Position numbers and translations under genes: made by a program. A DNA stretch of 39,205 bases from the NCBI RefSeq assembly GCF_003130405.1, contig NZ_QEAS01000007.1, positions 253,757 through 292,961 on the forward strand, given 5' to 3'. Source of the DNA: Pararcticibacter amylolyticus. Its GTDB lineage: Bacteria > Bacteroidota > Bacteroidia > Sphingobacteriales > Sphingobacteriaceae. The notes under the pieces were generated by a model, which saw nothing but the letters and a program-made list of their open reading frames with translations, ran no database searches and was not told where the DNA came from. Below, piece after piece: positions 32,217 to 39,205 of the stretch; position 1 is the stretch's first letter; every line of letters starts with the position of its first letter.

Positions 32217-32636
32217 ATGGTTAAATTATTTGCAGGCGGATTTCCGCGTGATCTGGAAGACCTCGAGCTTAAAGAGATTTTTGAGCAATTTGGAAAGGTA
32301 GAGGCTGTTAATATTGTAAGAGACAAGCACACGAAGATTAGCCGGAGGTTCGGATTCGTCGACATGGCGGATGAAGAGGAAGCCAGGAGGGCAGTGGCTA
32401 ATCTGCACGAAGCCAGCATTGATGACGAAACGATCAGTGTCACATTTGCAGACGACAGGCAAAAGGAGAAAGTAGCTAATAAACGCAGGGGAGCCCAAAA
32501 GGTAGATATAAAGAGCCGGCCGAAGTTTAAAGCAAAGACCTATCAGAAGGTGAGCAGACCGGGTGAAGTAACTTATCAAAAGGTTACCCGTCCGGGAGAG
32601 GGTATCTCCGGAAGGCGTCCCCGTAAGCGGATCTGA
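32217..32636 (+). CDS. RRM-domain RNA-binding protein
   Basis: The 139-residue product has one RNA recognition motif in residues 1-80, with RNP2 LFAGGF (4-9) and RNP1 RRFGFVDM (43-50). It is the single-RRM type found in Bacteroidota and cyanobacteria that binds single-stranded RNA. The C-terminal tail (81-139) is very basic and contains a tandem 11-residue repeat, TYQKVSRPGEV (108-118) then TYQKVTRPGEG (119-129), ending SGRRPRKRI. The tail probably adds nonspecific RNA affinity. The gene stands alone with a 5' hairpin at 32181-32196. In Bacteroides, an RRM protein (RbpB) has been linked to paralogous small RNAs, which makes the nearby repeat interesting. Confidence 0.92.
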   Translation: MVKLFAGGFPRDLEDLELKEIFEQFGKVEAVNIVRDKHTKISRRFGFVDMADEEEARRAVANLHEASIDDETISVTFADDRQKEKVANKRRGAQKVDIKSRPKFKAKTYQKVSRPGEVTYQKVTRPGEGISGRRPRKRI

Positions 32637-32684
32637 CAGGACATTTTAATGACAGGCCATCTTCAGGAAAGCCTGCTGGCATAT

Positions 32685-33803
32685 TTAGTTGGTTTTCCTG
32701 TAATTTAGTATCGCCCAGCTGTTTAATGCAATAGTAAAAAACGACAGCTTGATGAGGTGTGGCACAACATCACGGAAATCACTGCCTTTTAGTACGACCA
32801 TTCGTACCACTTCGATAAGGTAACTTGCCGGATTAAGCCATGAGATTACTTTTGCCCATTCCGGCATGCTGTCTATTGGTGTATAGAGACCTCCCATCAG
32901 GATAAAGATCATCATAAAAAAAAACATGATGAGCATTGCCTGCTGCTGCGTTTCGCAGAATGTAGATATCAGCAGCCCGAACCCTAAGAGGGCCAGAAGA
33001 TATACAGACGTACAGGTAAAAAGAACGAGGAGACTTCCGGCCGGGACAATGCCGTAAACCAAGCGCGCAATTACCAGGCCGATAGTAAAAATGAGGTTTC
33101 CCAGTACCCAGAAGGGGATGAGCTTGCCGATGATAAAATGGTGCTTCTTAATGGGAGTAACATTGATTTGTTCCATAGTACCTGCTTCTTTTTCCTTCAC
33201 TATATTCAGGGCTGAAAGGAATCCGCCAACCATGGTCACCAGGATGGCGAGAATGCCGGGTACCATGAATACATGGTAACTCATTTCCGGGTTGAACCAG
33301 TTTGAGGCTGTAATTTCAATGACCTGCTCCCGGTTAAATCTGTCCGGCTGTATCAACTCTGTCAGGATTTTTTCGTTGAATTTTCTGATAATGGAACTGA
33401 TGTAAGCGCTTCCGAGCCCTGCCTTTACGCCGTTTATCGCATTTACAGCAATAAAGAGTTTATTGCTGTTGTCTCTGATCAGGTTCTTTTCAAATCCTTC
33501 CGGGATTTCGAGCAGTACATCTGCTTCATCTTTTTTTACCTGTTCGAGGGCTTCCCGAAAAGAACTGCAGTATCCTGTAAGCTTGAAATATCCTGAGGCT
33601 GTAATGTCTTCCAGCAGTTTCTGTGTATAGGGGGAATGGTCATGATCGATTACCACCAGGTTAATATTTTTTATCTCATAATCAGCCGCTAGAGGGATGA
33701 TAAGAAGCTGGGCTACAGGCATAAAAAAGATCATCATTCTGATTGTTTTGTTTCTGAGGATCTGCCTGAACTCCTTTTGTAGCAAAAATTTTAGCGTGCG
33801 CAT
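32685..33803 (-). CDS. ABC-2 type permease of a YbhFSR-like exporter (last gene)
   Basis: The 372-residue product is an ABC-2 type transporter membrane subunit. It starts with a short cytoplasmic helix and a first membrane segment (IRMMIFFMPVAQLLIIPLAAD). A large periplasmic domain (residues about 45-170) is followed by five membrane segments near GILAILVTMVGGFLSALNI, FWVLGNLIFTIGLVIARLVYG, CTSVYLLALLGFGLLIS, MLIMFFFMMIFILMGGLYTP and a last one. VKEKEAGTMEQINVTPI is the characteristic coupling segment. It is the distal gene of the operon, 17 nt after the second permease; the pair should form the transmembrane dimer. Confidence 0.92.
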   Translation of the reverse strand: MRTLKFLLQKEFRQILRNKTIRMMIFFMPVAQLLIIPLAADYEIKNINLVVIDHDHSPYTQKLLEDITASGYFKLTGYCSSFREALEQVKKDEADVLLEIPEGFEKNLIRDNSNKLFIAVNAINGVKAGLGSAYISSIIRKFNEKILTELIQPDRFNREQVIEITASNWFNPEMSYHVFMVPGILAILVTMVGGFLSALNIVKEKEAGTMEQINVTPIKKHHFIIGKLIPFWVLGNLIFTIGLVIARLVYGIVPAGSLLVLFTCTSVYLLALLGFGLLISTFCETQQQAMLIMFFFMMIFILMGGLYTPIDSMPEWAKVISWLNPASYLIEVVRMVVLKGSDFRDVVPHLIKLSFFTIALNSWAILNYRKTN

Positions 33804-33820
33804 TGTTTGTGATTAATAGG

Positions 33821-34954
33821 TCATTCCAACCGGGTTTTAAAACTTTTTAAGCTGATGGTCAGAAGAAATATTGCCATAGCCATCAATATGAGCGTCTCCT
33901 TCCACAAAAGAGCGAGTCCGGTTCCCTTGATCATAATAGATTTCACTATAATGTAGTACCATTTTGCCGGGACTATATTGGACAGCACTTGCAGTGGCAC
34001 CGGCATATTTTCGATCGGAAACATGAATCCGCTGAACATTACCGTAGGGAGCAACATGCCCATAAGCGAAATGGTCATGGCTGCCTGTTGCGTGGCTGTC
34101 TTAATAGAGATGAAAATTCCCAGGCTCAGACATGCAGTGATATAAAGCGTGCTTTCTGCGAACAGGAGCAAGATACTGCCATTGACGGGCACATCCAGCA
34201 AAAATACACTCAGTAATAAAATGGATACGACATTAATGAGCGATAGGATCAGGTAAGGAATCGTTTTTGAGACAATAACCAGCATGGGTTTGAATGGCGA
34301 GACAAGCAATATCTCCATGGTGCCGGTCTCTTTTTCTTTCACAATCGATATGGCAGTCATCATTACGCAGACAAGCATGAGGATTAATGACATCACACCG
34401 GGAACAAAAGAATGTGCACCTTTTAGCTGGGGATTATAAAGCATGCGTACCTCGGGAATTATGCTATACGGGACGGAATGGAGCATATTTAACTCTGCCT
34501 GGTAGTCTCTGATAATGGATGATGCATAGTTGACCAGCGTGTTTGCTGTATTTGGATCGGAAGCATCCGTGATCAATTGTATCTGTGCACTGTTTCCGTG
34601 CGACAGGCTTTCATTAAACTGCGCCGGAAAGATGAGGGCGAGTTTAATAGTCCCTTCTTTAAACGCTGACTCGATTTCCCGGTGGCTCACCAGCCTCCTT
34701 TCAATGTCGAAATAATTGCTGGCGGCCATTCTTTCGGTGATCCGGCGGGACGCAGGGTCGTTAGCATAGTCAGAAACTACAATCCGTGTGTTTTTTACTT
34801 CGTTGGTCAGTGCGAACCCAAAGATCAGGATCTGCGCTACCGGCATTCCAAATAGGATGAGAAGTGTTTTTCTGTCACGCATTACATGGTAGAACTCCTT
34901 CCTGACAAACGAAAAGAACTGCTGGTTAGAAAATTGCCTGCTGATTGATTTCAT
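33821..34954 (-). CDS. ABC-2 type permease of a YbhFSR-like exporter
   Basis: The 377-residue product is the paralogue of the last gene and shares its plan: a cytoplasmic N-terminus, TLLILFGMPVAQILIFGFALTNEVKNTRIVV, a periplasmic domain, VKEKETGTMEILLVSPF, and five C-terminal membrane segments ending ALLWKETLILMAMAIFLLTISL. Its start overlaps the stop of the upstream ATPase gene by 4 nt (ATGA). It should dimerise with the 32685 permease; the substrate is unknown, but related exporters move drugs or other amphiphiles. Confidence 0.92.
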   Translation of the reverse strand: MKSISRQFSNQQFFSFVRKEFYHVMRDRKTLLILFGMPVAQILIFGFALTNEVKNTRIVVSDYANDPASRRITERMAASNYFDIERRLVSHREIESAFKEGTIKLALIFPAQFNESLSHGNSAQIQLITDASDPNTANTLVNYASSIIRDYQAELNMLHSVPYSIIPEVRMLYNPQLKGAHSFVPGVMSLILMLVCVMMTAISIVKEKETGTMEILLVSPFKPMLVIVSKTIPYLILSLINVVSILLLSVFLLDVPVNGSILLLFAESTLYITACLSLGIFISIKTATQQAAMTISLMGMLLPTVMFSGFMFPIENMPVPLQVLSNIVPAKWYYIIVKSIMIKGTGLALLWKETLILMAMAIFLLTISLKSFKTRLE

Positions 34955-35733
34955 GCCGCTGGGTTTTTATCTCCTCTCTGAGCGCCTCTGGCTATCTGGT
35001 AGAATACTGCGTCCATATCGGGGACATTAAACTGCTGTTTTAAATTAGAGGGGGTATCCAGCGCCTTAATTTTCCCGTCCACCATGATAGATATCCGCTT
35101 GCAATATTCCGCTTCATCCATATAATGGGTGGTCACAAAAACCGTGATCCCCCGTTCGGCAGCTTCATAGATCAGGTTCCAGAACTGCCGGCGCGTTACC
35201 GGGTCGACTCCGCCGGTCGGTTCATCCAGAAAAACGATTTGAGGATCATGCAGAATGGCGACCGAAAAAGAGAGTTTTTGTTTCCATCCAAGGGGAAGAG
35301 ATGAAACAAGCTTTTTAGCTTCCCGTTCTAGTCCCAGGTCACCAATAAGTTGCCTGGTCTTGCTTTTCAGTTGTTTGTCTGTCAAGCCATAGATGCCGCC
35401 AAAGAAATGAATGTTCTCTGTTACGGTCAGATCTTCATATAAGGAAAACTTCTGGCTCATATACCCGATATTCTTTTTTATCTGTTCCGCTTGTCTGTAT
35501 ACATCGAAGCCCGCTATTCTTGCTTTCCCCGATGTCGGAGCGGAAAGTCCGCATAACATCCTGATGGCTGTTGTTTTTCCCGCTCCGTTTGCTCCCAGAA
35601 ATCCAAAGATCTCTCCTTTCTGCACATCAAATGTGATCTTGTCTACTGCTACGAAATGAGAAAAGTGTTTGCTTAGCTCTTCTACCTGGATGGTAAGCTG
35701 CTGATTATTGTCTGGTTTCTCTTTCATATTCAT
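34951..35733 (-). CDS. ABC transporter ATPase, second nucleotide-binding subunit
   Basis: The 260-residue product has Walker A GANGAGKTT (47-55), a Q-loop glutamine Q94 in GYMSQKFSLY, Walker B with E171 in VFLDEPTGGVDP, and an H-loop histidine H203 in TTHYMDEA. The signature LSGGQ is degenerate, reading LPLGW (146-150). In a heterodimer with the 35705 ATPase, the Walker A, B and H-loop of this subunit would pair with the intact LSGGM signature of its partner to form the working site. It corresponds to the second half of E. coli YbhF, here a separate gene. The start overlaps the upstream ATPase by 29 nt. Confidence 0.94.
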   Translation of the reverse strand: MNMKEKPDNNQQLTIQVEELSKHFSHFVAVDKITFDVQKGEIFGFLGANGAGKTTAIRMLCGLSAPTSGKARIAGFDVYRQAEQIKKNIGYMSQKFSLYEDLTVTENIHFFGGIYGLTDKQLKSKTRQLIGDLGLEREAKKLVSSLPLGWKQKLSFSVAILHDPQIVFLDEPTGGVDPVTRRQFWNLIYEAAERGITVFVTTHYMDEAEYCKRISIMVDGKIKALDTPSNLKQQFNVPDMDAVFYQIARGAQRGDKNPAA

Positions 35734-36661
35734 TTCTTGATAGTAACCTGATAAAACAGTCTTCTATAGTGGGTTTCGTTTCCTTAAGTGTAGCGTCTTT
35801 AATGCCCGCCCCGGCAAGGTAAGAGAGGATCTTCTCTTTTTTAGCTTCTTGCAGGTGTCCTTTATCTCGTTTTAGTGCCAGGTGAACATGTTCGCCGAAG
35901 GCATAAGCAGCAGAGGCTCCCGGGTATCTGCCAAGTTCTGTGATGAGCCGGTAATAGTTTTCCGCTTTAACAGCATAAAGGAGGTCTGGATAGGAGCTCA
36001 CAATGGCTTCGGGAGTGTCTACAGATAAAATACTTCCATTTTGGATCAGCGCAATTCTGTCACATAGGGTAGCTTCGTCCATGTAAGGAGTTGAAACGAT
36101 AATAGTGATGTTTTGCTGTTTCAGCTGCTTCAGCATTTGCCAGAATTCCTTCCTTGAAACCGGATCGACGCCTGTTGTGGGCTCATCCAGAAAAAGTACG
36201 GAAGGCTTATGAATTAAGGCACAGCATAAAGCGAGCTTTTGCTTCATTCCCCCCGACAGCTTTCCGGCTCTGCGCGACTTGAAGGGCTCTATCTGTACAT
36301 AGATGTCGTGGATCAGCGAATAGTTTTCCCGGATACTGCTACCGAAGACAGTAGCAAAGAATTTGAGATTTTCTTCGACAGTAAGATCCTGGTACAGCGA
36401 AAATCTGCCGGGCATATATCCGATACAGTTTCGTATCTCCTTAAAGTCCTTCACGACATCGAACCCTTCTACTGTTGCACTCCCGCTATCAGCGAGCATA
36501 AGGGTTGTCAGAATTCTGAAAATGCTGGTTTTTCCGGCGCCGTCGGGTCCAATCAGGCCAAATAATTCCCCCTGCTTCACTGCGAAAGAGACTTTGTCTA
36601 CAGCCAGCTTTTTTTCCTTGCCGTAGGTCTTGGTAATGCTGTGTAAAATAACCGGCTCCAT
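35705..36661 (-). CDS. ABC transporter ATPase, first nucleotide-binding subunit with degenerate active-site residues
   Basis: The 318-residue product has Walker A GPDGAGKTS (38-46), a canonical signature LSGGM (135-139) and Walker B with D159 and E160 in VLFLDEPTTGVDP. The Q-loop glutamine is replaced by glycine (G85 in GYMPGRFSLY) and the H-loop histidine by proline (P192 in STPYMDEA). Its composite site, completed by the degenerate LPLGW of the partner, is therefore predicted to be inactive. It matches the N-terminal half of YbhF/RbbA-type ATPases, whose H-loop, as I recall, is also altered. The C-terminal ~90 residues are an extra domain. It overlaps the HlyD gene by 1 nt (TAATG). Confidence 0.94.
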   Translation of the reverse strand: MEPVILHSITKTYGKEKKLAVDKVSFAVKQGELFGLIGPDGAGKTSIFRILTTLMLADSGSATVEGFDVVKDFKEIRNCIGYMPGRFSLYQDLTVEENLKFFATVFGSSIRENYSLIHDIYVQIEPFKSRRAGKLSGGMKQKLALCCALIHKPSVLFLDEPTTGVDPVSRKEFWQMLKQLKQQNITIIVSTPYMDEATLCDRIALIQNGSILSVDTPEAIVSSYPDLLYAVKAENYYRLITELGRYPGASAAYAFGEHVHLALKRDKGHLQEAKKEKILSYLAGAGIKDATLKETKPTIEDCFIRLLSRNEYERETRQ

Positions 36662-37557
36662 TATAGAAATTTTACTTCACCATACATGCCGATCTTGAGG
36701 TAACCATCGTTCCTTACCCGGATCTTTACGGCGTATACCAGGTTAGCCCGCTCGTCTTTCGTTTGGATAGTTTTTGGTGTGAACTCCGCTTTGTCGCTGA
36801 TCCAGGAAACAATTCCCTCATGCTGCTGGTAGGTATCTGCCGTTTTATCAGTTAAGACCTTTACTTTCTGATGCAGCCTGATATGAGGCAGCTGATCTCC
36901 CGTTATATAAGCGCGCAGGGTTAGTGCCGACACATCTGCAATCTTGTAGAGTGGTTTTCCCACGCTGACCACCTCGCTTTTTTCGGCGTACTTCGTTAGG
37001 ACTGTACCGCTTACGGGGTTTATAATGATGCTTTTTTTGATCTGATCATCAATTTGTTCCACCTGTATTTCCAAGGGAGAGGTCTGACGCTGAATGGAGG
37101 TCGTGGTGATGTCCAGCGAAGATCGTTGTGCTGAGATCTGCTTTTTCAACAGATCCACCTGTGCTGATACGTCATCCAGTTGTTTTCGGGTGGCTGCATC
37201 AGCTTCTACAAGCTTCGTGAACCTCCTTTGTTCTCTGAGCGCCGTTTGCAGTTGCGACTGAAGGGCTGCCAGTTGTGCATGTGTATCCGGCATCTGTGCA
37301 AGTGTGGAAAGGATCTGGCTTCGCAGCTGTTTTTTTCGGAGATACAGTTGCAAAGTATCTATGTATCCTATGTTATCTCCGGCATTTAAACTTTGTCCTT
37401 CTTCCAGACTGAATAACTTAAGAGCTCCGGAAGCTTCTGCTGAGATGATCGTTTCCTCCGCTTCAAAAGTTCCGGATGCATCGTATTCGCTTTCCTGATG
37501 GCATGATACCAGAAGAGCAATTCCGATGCTTAACATACTTGATTTGTATCTGTTCAT
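36661..37557 (-). CDS. HlyD-family periplasmic adaptor (membrane fusion protein), probable lipoprotein
   Basis: The 298-residue product starts MNRYKSSMLSIGIALLVSC with a lipobox LVSC (C19), so it is probably a lipoprotein anchored in the inner membrane. It then shows a short lipoyl-like half (TIISAEASGALKLFSLEEGQSLNAGDNIGYID), a long coiled-coil hairpin (residues about 75-170) and the second half with INPVSGTVLTKYAEKSEVVSVGKPLYKIADVSALTLRAYITGDQLPHI. It matches YbhG/YhiI-type adaptors that bridge the ABC permeases to TolC. It follows the TolC gene by 43 nt and overlaps the ATPase gene by 1 nt. Confidence 0.94.
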   Translation of the reverse strand: MNRYKSSMLSIGIALLVSCHQESEYDASGTFEAEETIISAEASGALKLFSLEEGQSLNAGDNIGYIDTLQLYLRKKQLRSQILSTLAQMPDTHAQLAALQSQLQTALREQRRFTKLVEADAATRKQLDDVSAQVDLLKKQISAQRSSLDITTTSIQRQTSPLEIQVEQIDDQIKKSIIINPVSGTVLTKYAEKSEVVSVGKPLYKIADVSALTLRAYITGDQLPHIRLHQKVKVLTDKTADTYQQHEGIVSWISDKAEFTPKTIQTKDERANLVYAVKIRVRNDGYLKIGMYGEVKFL

Positions 37558-37600
37558 TATAATCTTTATTAAAATTTAAGATGTCGTTTTACGGGCAGGT

Positions 37601-38887
37601 TCAGTTTCCTGCGGTTGTATTATAGTTGTACTGTGCCATCAGCAACTGTATCTGGTGGAGACTGGCGGCTTGCCTGGCCTGGTCTTCTGCATTGATTTCT
37701 TTTACATAATCATTAACCGTTATTACACCGTTATCAAGCTGGCTGTTTGCTGTTGTTTTGATGGATGTCCTCAGTTTCACAATCTCTATGTCTGTATTAA
37801 TCAATTCCCTGAGCCTCGAAATTTCGCTGTTCTGCTGAAGTAAAGATTGCCTGGTATTAAAAACAAAGGTTTCCTGCTCAACCCCCACCAGGGCCTGGTT
37901 AATTTCATTGAGTTTCTTTTCTTTCCTGAGTGTGTAGAAATTGGATATCGACCAGTTTAATTTTAGGCCTGCGATATAATAGCCCGACATATCCGGATTA
38001 AGCATATTAACGGGGGAGGGCTGGCCGATGCCTCCCTGTACGAACAATGAAAATTTTGGTAATGCATGAATATTCAGCAGGTTACTCTGATAATCGTAAA
38101 CCTGCTTCCTCGCGGTAAATGACTTCAGTTCCGGGCGGTTGAGCTGGCCGGAGGTGAGTGGTTCTGCTGGTTTTTCTAACCTCACCGAATCATCGAGGGA
38201 CTGGTTTATAAATGCGGCAAGCATATCAAGGAATGCACGGCGTGCCGACTTAAGTTCGATGTCTTTTTGGGTGGCTTTCAGCATTTCAGCTTTTAATTTA
38301 TCAAGACTGCTCCTGAATTCGGTTCCATTCTTTATCGAAGCTGTCACTTTATCGATGCCGAGAGAGATATCTTTCTTCGTTAACCCATTCTGGCGAAGCT
38401 GTTCTTCCAGCAGGATAACTCCAAAGAACAATTGGTTGATCCTCTCCTTAATCTTATATAGTTCTGCTTCGAGACTTTGCTGTTGAATTTGATTGTTCGC
38501 CTCCTGAAGTTTTTTTTGCGCTTTTACAGTGATCAGATCAGTGAGGGCCTGGTTCGCTTCACCGTATAACCTGTACTGATCTTTGTTGAGAACGGGCATA
38601 TCAAGCCCGGGAAGGTGAACAGGGATCTGTGTGACCCCGGATTGGTACGTTGCCTGGCCATTGATATAGATCTGGGGCAGACTCCCCTTTGAAATATTTT
38701 CGAGTGAATAAATATTGCTCTTTTCAATAAGTGAATGCTGCTTCAACAATGGATAATTTTCGCGTGCCCGGGAGTAACATTGTTCAAGACTTAAAACCGG
38801 ATTCGCCTGCGGGAAAACGATCGAAGGAAATAAGCTCAGTGTTATGTGAAGCAGTATCCTCATTACCTTTGTCTTACGGTTGTTCAT
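37601..38887 (-). CDS. TolC-family outer-membrane efflux protein
   Basis: The 428-residue product has a signal region (LHITLSLFPSIVFPQ) followed by the TolC/OEP repeats: PVLSLEQCYSRARENYPLLKQHSLIEKSNIYSLENISKGSLPQIYINGQATYQS in the first half, and GYYIAGLKLNWSISNFYTLRKEKKLNEINQALVGVEQETFVFNTRQSLLQQNSE in the second. It is the outer-membrane channel of the exporter. It is the first gene of the operon after the TetR gene, from which it is separated by 51 nt holding a palindrome, a likely regulator site. Confidence 0.93.
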   Translation of the reverse strand: MNNRKTKVMRILLHITLSLFPSIVFPQANPVLSLEQCYSRARENYPLLKQHSLIEKSNIYSLENISKGSLPQIYINGQATYQSGVTQIPVHLPGLDMPVLNKDQYRLYGEANQALTDLITVKAQKKLQEANNQIQQQSLEAELYKIKERINQLFFGVILLEEQLRQNGLTKKDISLGIDKVTASIKNGTEFRSSLDKLKAEMLKATQKDIELKSARRAFLDMLAAFINQSLDDSVRLEKPAEPLTSGQLNRPELKSFTARKQVYDYQSNLLNIHALPKFSLFVQGGIGQPSPVNMLNPDMSGYYIAGLKLNWSISNFYTLRKEKKLNEINQALVGVEQETFVFNTRQSLLQQNSEISRLRELINTDIEIVKLRTSIKTTANSQLDNGVITVNDYVKEINAEDQARQAASLHQIQLLMAQYNYNTTAGN

Positions 38888-38905
38888 TTGATTTTATCAT
38901 TATGT

Positions 38906-38921
38906 TTAATCGTTTGATTAA
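38906..38921. promoter_or_regulatory. Palindrome between TetR and TolC genes (candidate operator)
   Basis: TTAATC and GATTAA are exact inverted repeats separated by GTTT (38906-38921), 18 nt upstream of the TolC start at 38887 and downstream of the TetR stop. Its size and symmetry are typical of a TetR-family operator. No exact -7 box was seen in this gap, so where the promoter lies relative to it is uncertain. Confidence 0.5.
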
Positions 38922-38938
38922 CTGTAGTGCAAAAAAAT

Positions 38939-39205
38939 TTAATCGCTGTCCATAATGGCCTTAATCCATTTGGGGAGCACCGTCTTTCTCTCTTCCAGCA
39001 TGTTGTCAAACGTTTTGGGATTTAAGTCTCCTAATTTCTGTATGAGGGGGCTGGCTATAAAAGGAAATACGGTCATACCTATAATAGTCATGATGAACTG
39101 AATCGGATGAATAGGCGTCTTGTTATGATCTTTCGCATATTGCTGATATTGCTTCATAAAATGAGAGGAAAAAATAAAGTCCTTGATATTCATGCGGGTG
39201 AGAAG
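38939..39205 (-). CDS. TetR-family transcriptional regulator (C-terminal part; start outside window)
   Basis: The frame is open from the right edge, giving 88 codons of the C-terminal half. It reads LLTRMNIKDFIFSSHFMKQYQQYAKDHNKTPIHPIQFIMTIIGMTVFPFIASPLIQKLGDLNPKTFDNMLEERKTVLPKWIKAIMDSD. That is typical of the ligand-binding domain of TetR regulators encoded beside ABC/HlyD exporters in this phylum (PIQF, FPFIASP, MLEERK). The DNA-binding domain lies outside the window, so the call rests on context and this short stretch. It should repress the exporter operon. Confidence 0.8.
   Translation of the reverse strand, partial: LLTRMNIKDFIFSSHFMKQYQQYAKDHNKTPIHPIQFIMTIIGMTVFPFIASPLIQKLGDLNPKTFDNMLEERKTVLPKWIKAIMDSD

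Overview
The window looks like ordinary chromosome from a member of the Bacteroidota, most likely Sphingobacteriales (Pedobacter/Mucilaginibacter-like). The reasons are the protein families present (DUF5723-type protein, a split-ATPase YbhFSR-type exporter, Bacteroidota-style ECF sigma plus small membrane protein, M1 peptidase) and at least eight exact TAnnTTTG boxes, the Bacteroidota -7 promoter element, just upstream of genes. Gene assignments come from reading the translations; no database search was possible.

Layout. 1-4.1 kb: purK (cut by the left edge), nuoB and nuoA on the minus strand, divergent from rpmH-rnpA-yidD and tsaB on the plus strand. 4.1-11.9 kb: two coupled envelope genes of unknown function (minus), DUF423 and priA (plus), and a predicted outer-membrane protein (minus). 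12-21.2 kb: pcm, smpB, a DtxR/MntR-type regulator, a CPA2 cation/proton antiporter, a small membrane protein, a YkuK RNase H-like protein, a phosphoglucomutase/phosphomannomutase, a DUF92 membrane protein and two unknown proteins. 21.3-25.6 kb: a secreted M1 peptidase, a small lipoprotein, a 530-bp gene-free stretch, a winged-helix regulator coupled to a membrane protein, and a His-rich secreted protein. 25.7-30.6 kb: an NAD(P)-dependent epimerase-like protein, pirin, a Crp/Fnr regulator, a CxxC-less HMA-like small protein, an ECF sigma factor with its membrane partner, a lipoprotein and a beta-barrel protein. 30.7-32.6 kb: an MJ1255-type glycosyltransferase and an RRM RNA-binding protein. 32.7-39.2 kb: a complete tripartite ABC exporter operon (TolC, HlyD, two ATPases, two permeases) with the C-terminal end of its probable TetR regulator at the right edge.

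The most unusual signals are outside or beneath the gene annotation. (1) A roughly 60-nt element occurs twice (23831-23890 and 31762-31820), in both cases between genes. It has a 40-nt identical core and a neighbouring hairpin whose arms differ by a compensated base pair, which suggests a structured RNA or small RNA family; one copy lies upstream of the RRM protein gene. (2) The two exporter ATPases carry complementary defects that fall in the same composite ATP site. (3) Several genes have a perfect -7 box only 3-6 nt before the start codon, implying leaderless mRNAs. (4) Palindromes sit at the Crp/Fnr, TetR-operon, rnpA and RRM gene starts. I saw no tRNA, rRNA, CRISPR array, transposase, phage gene or classical defence system.
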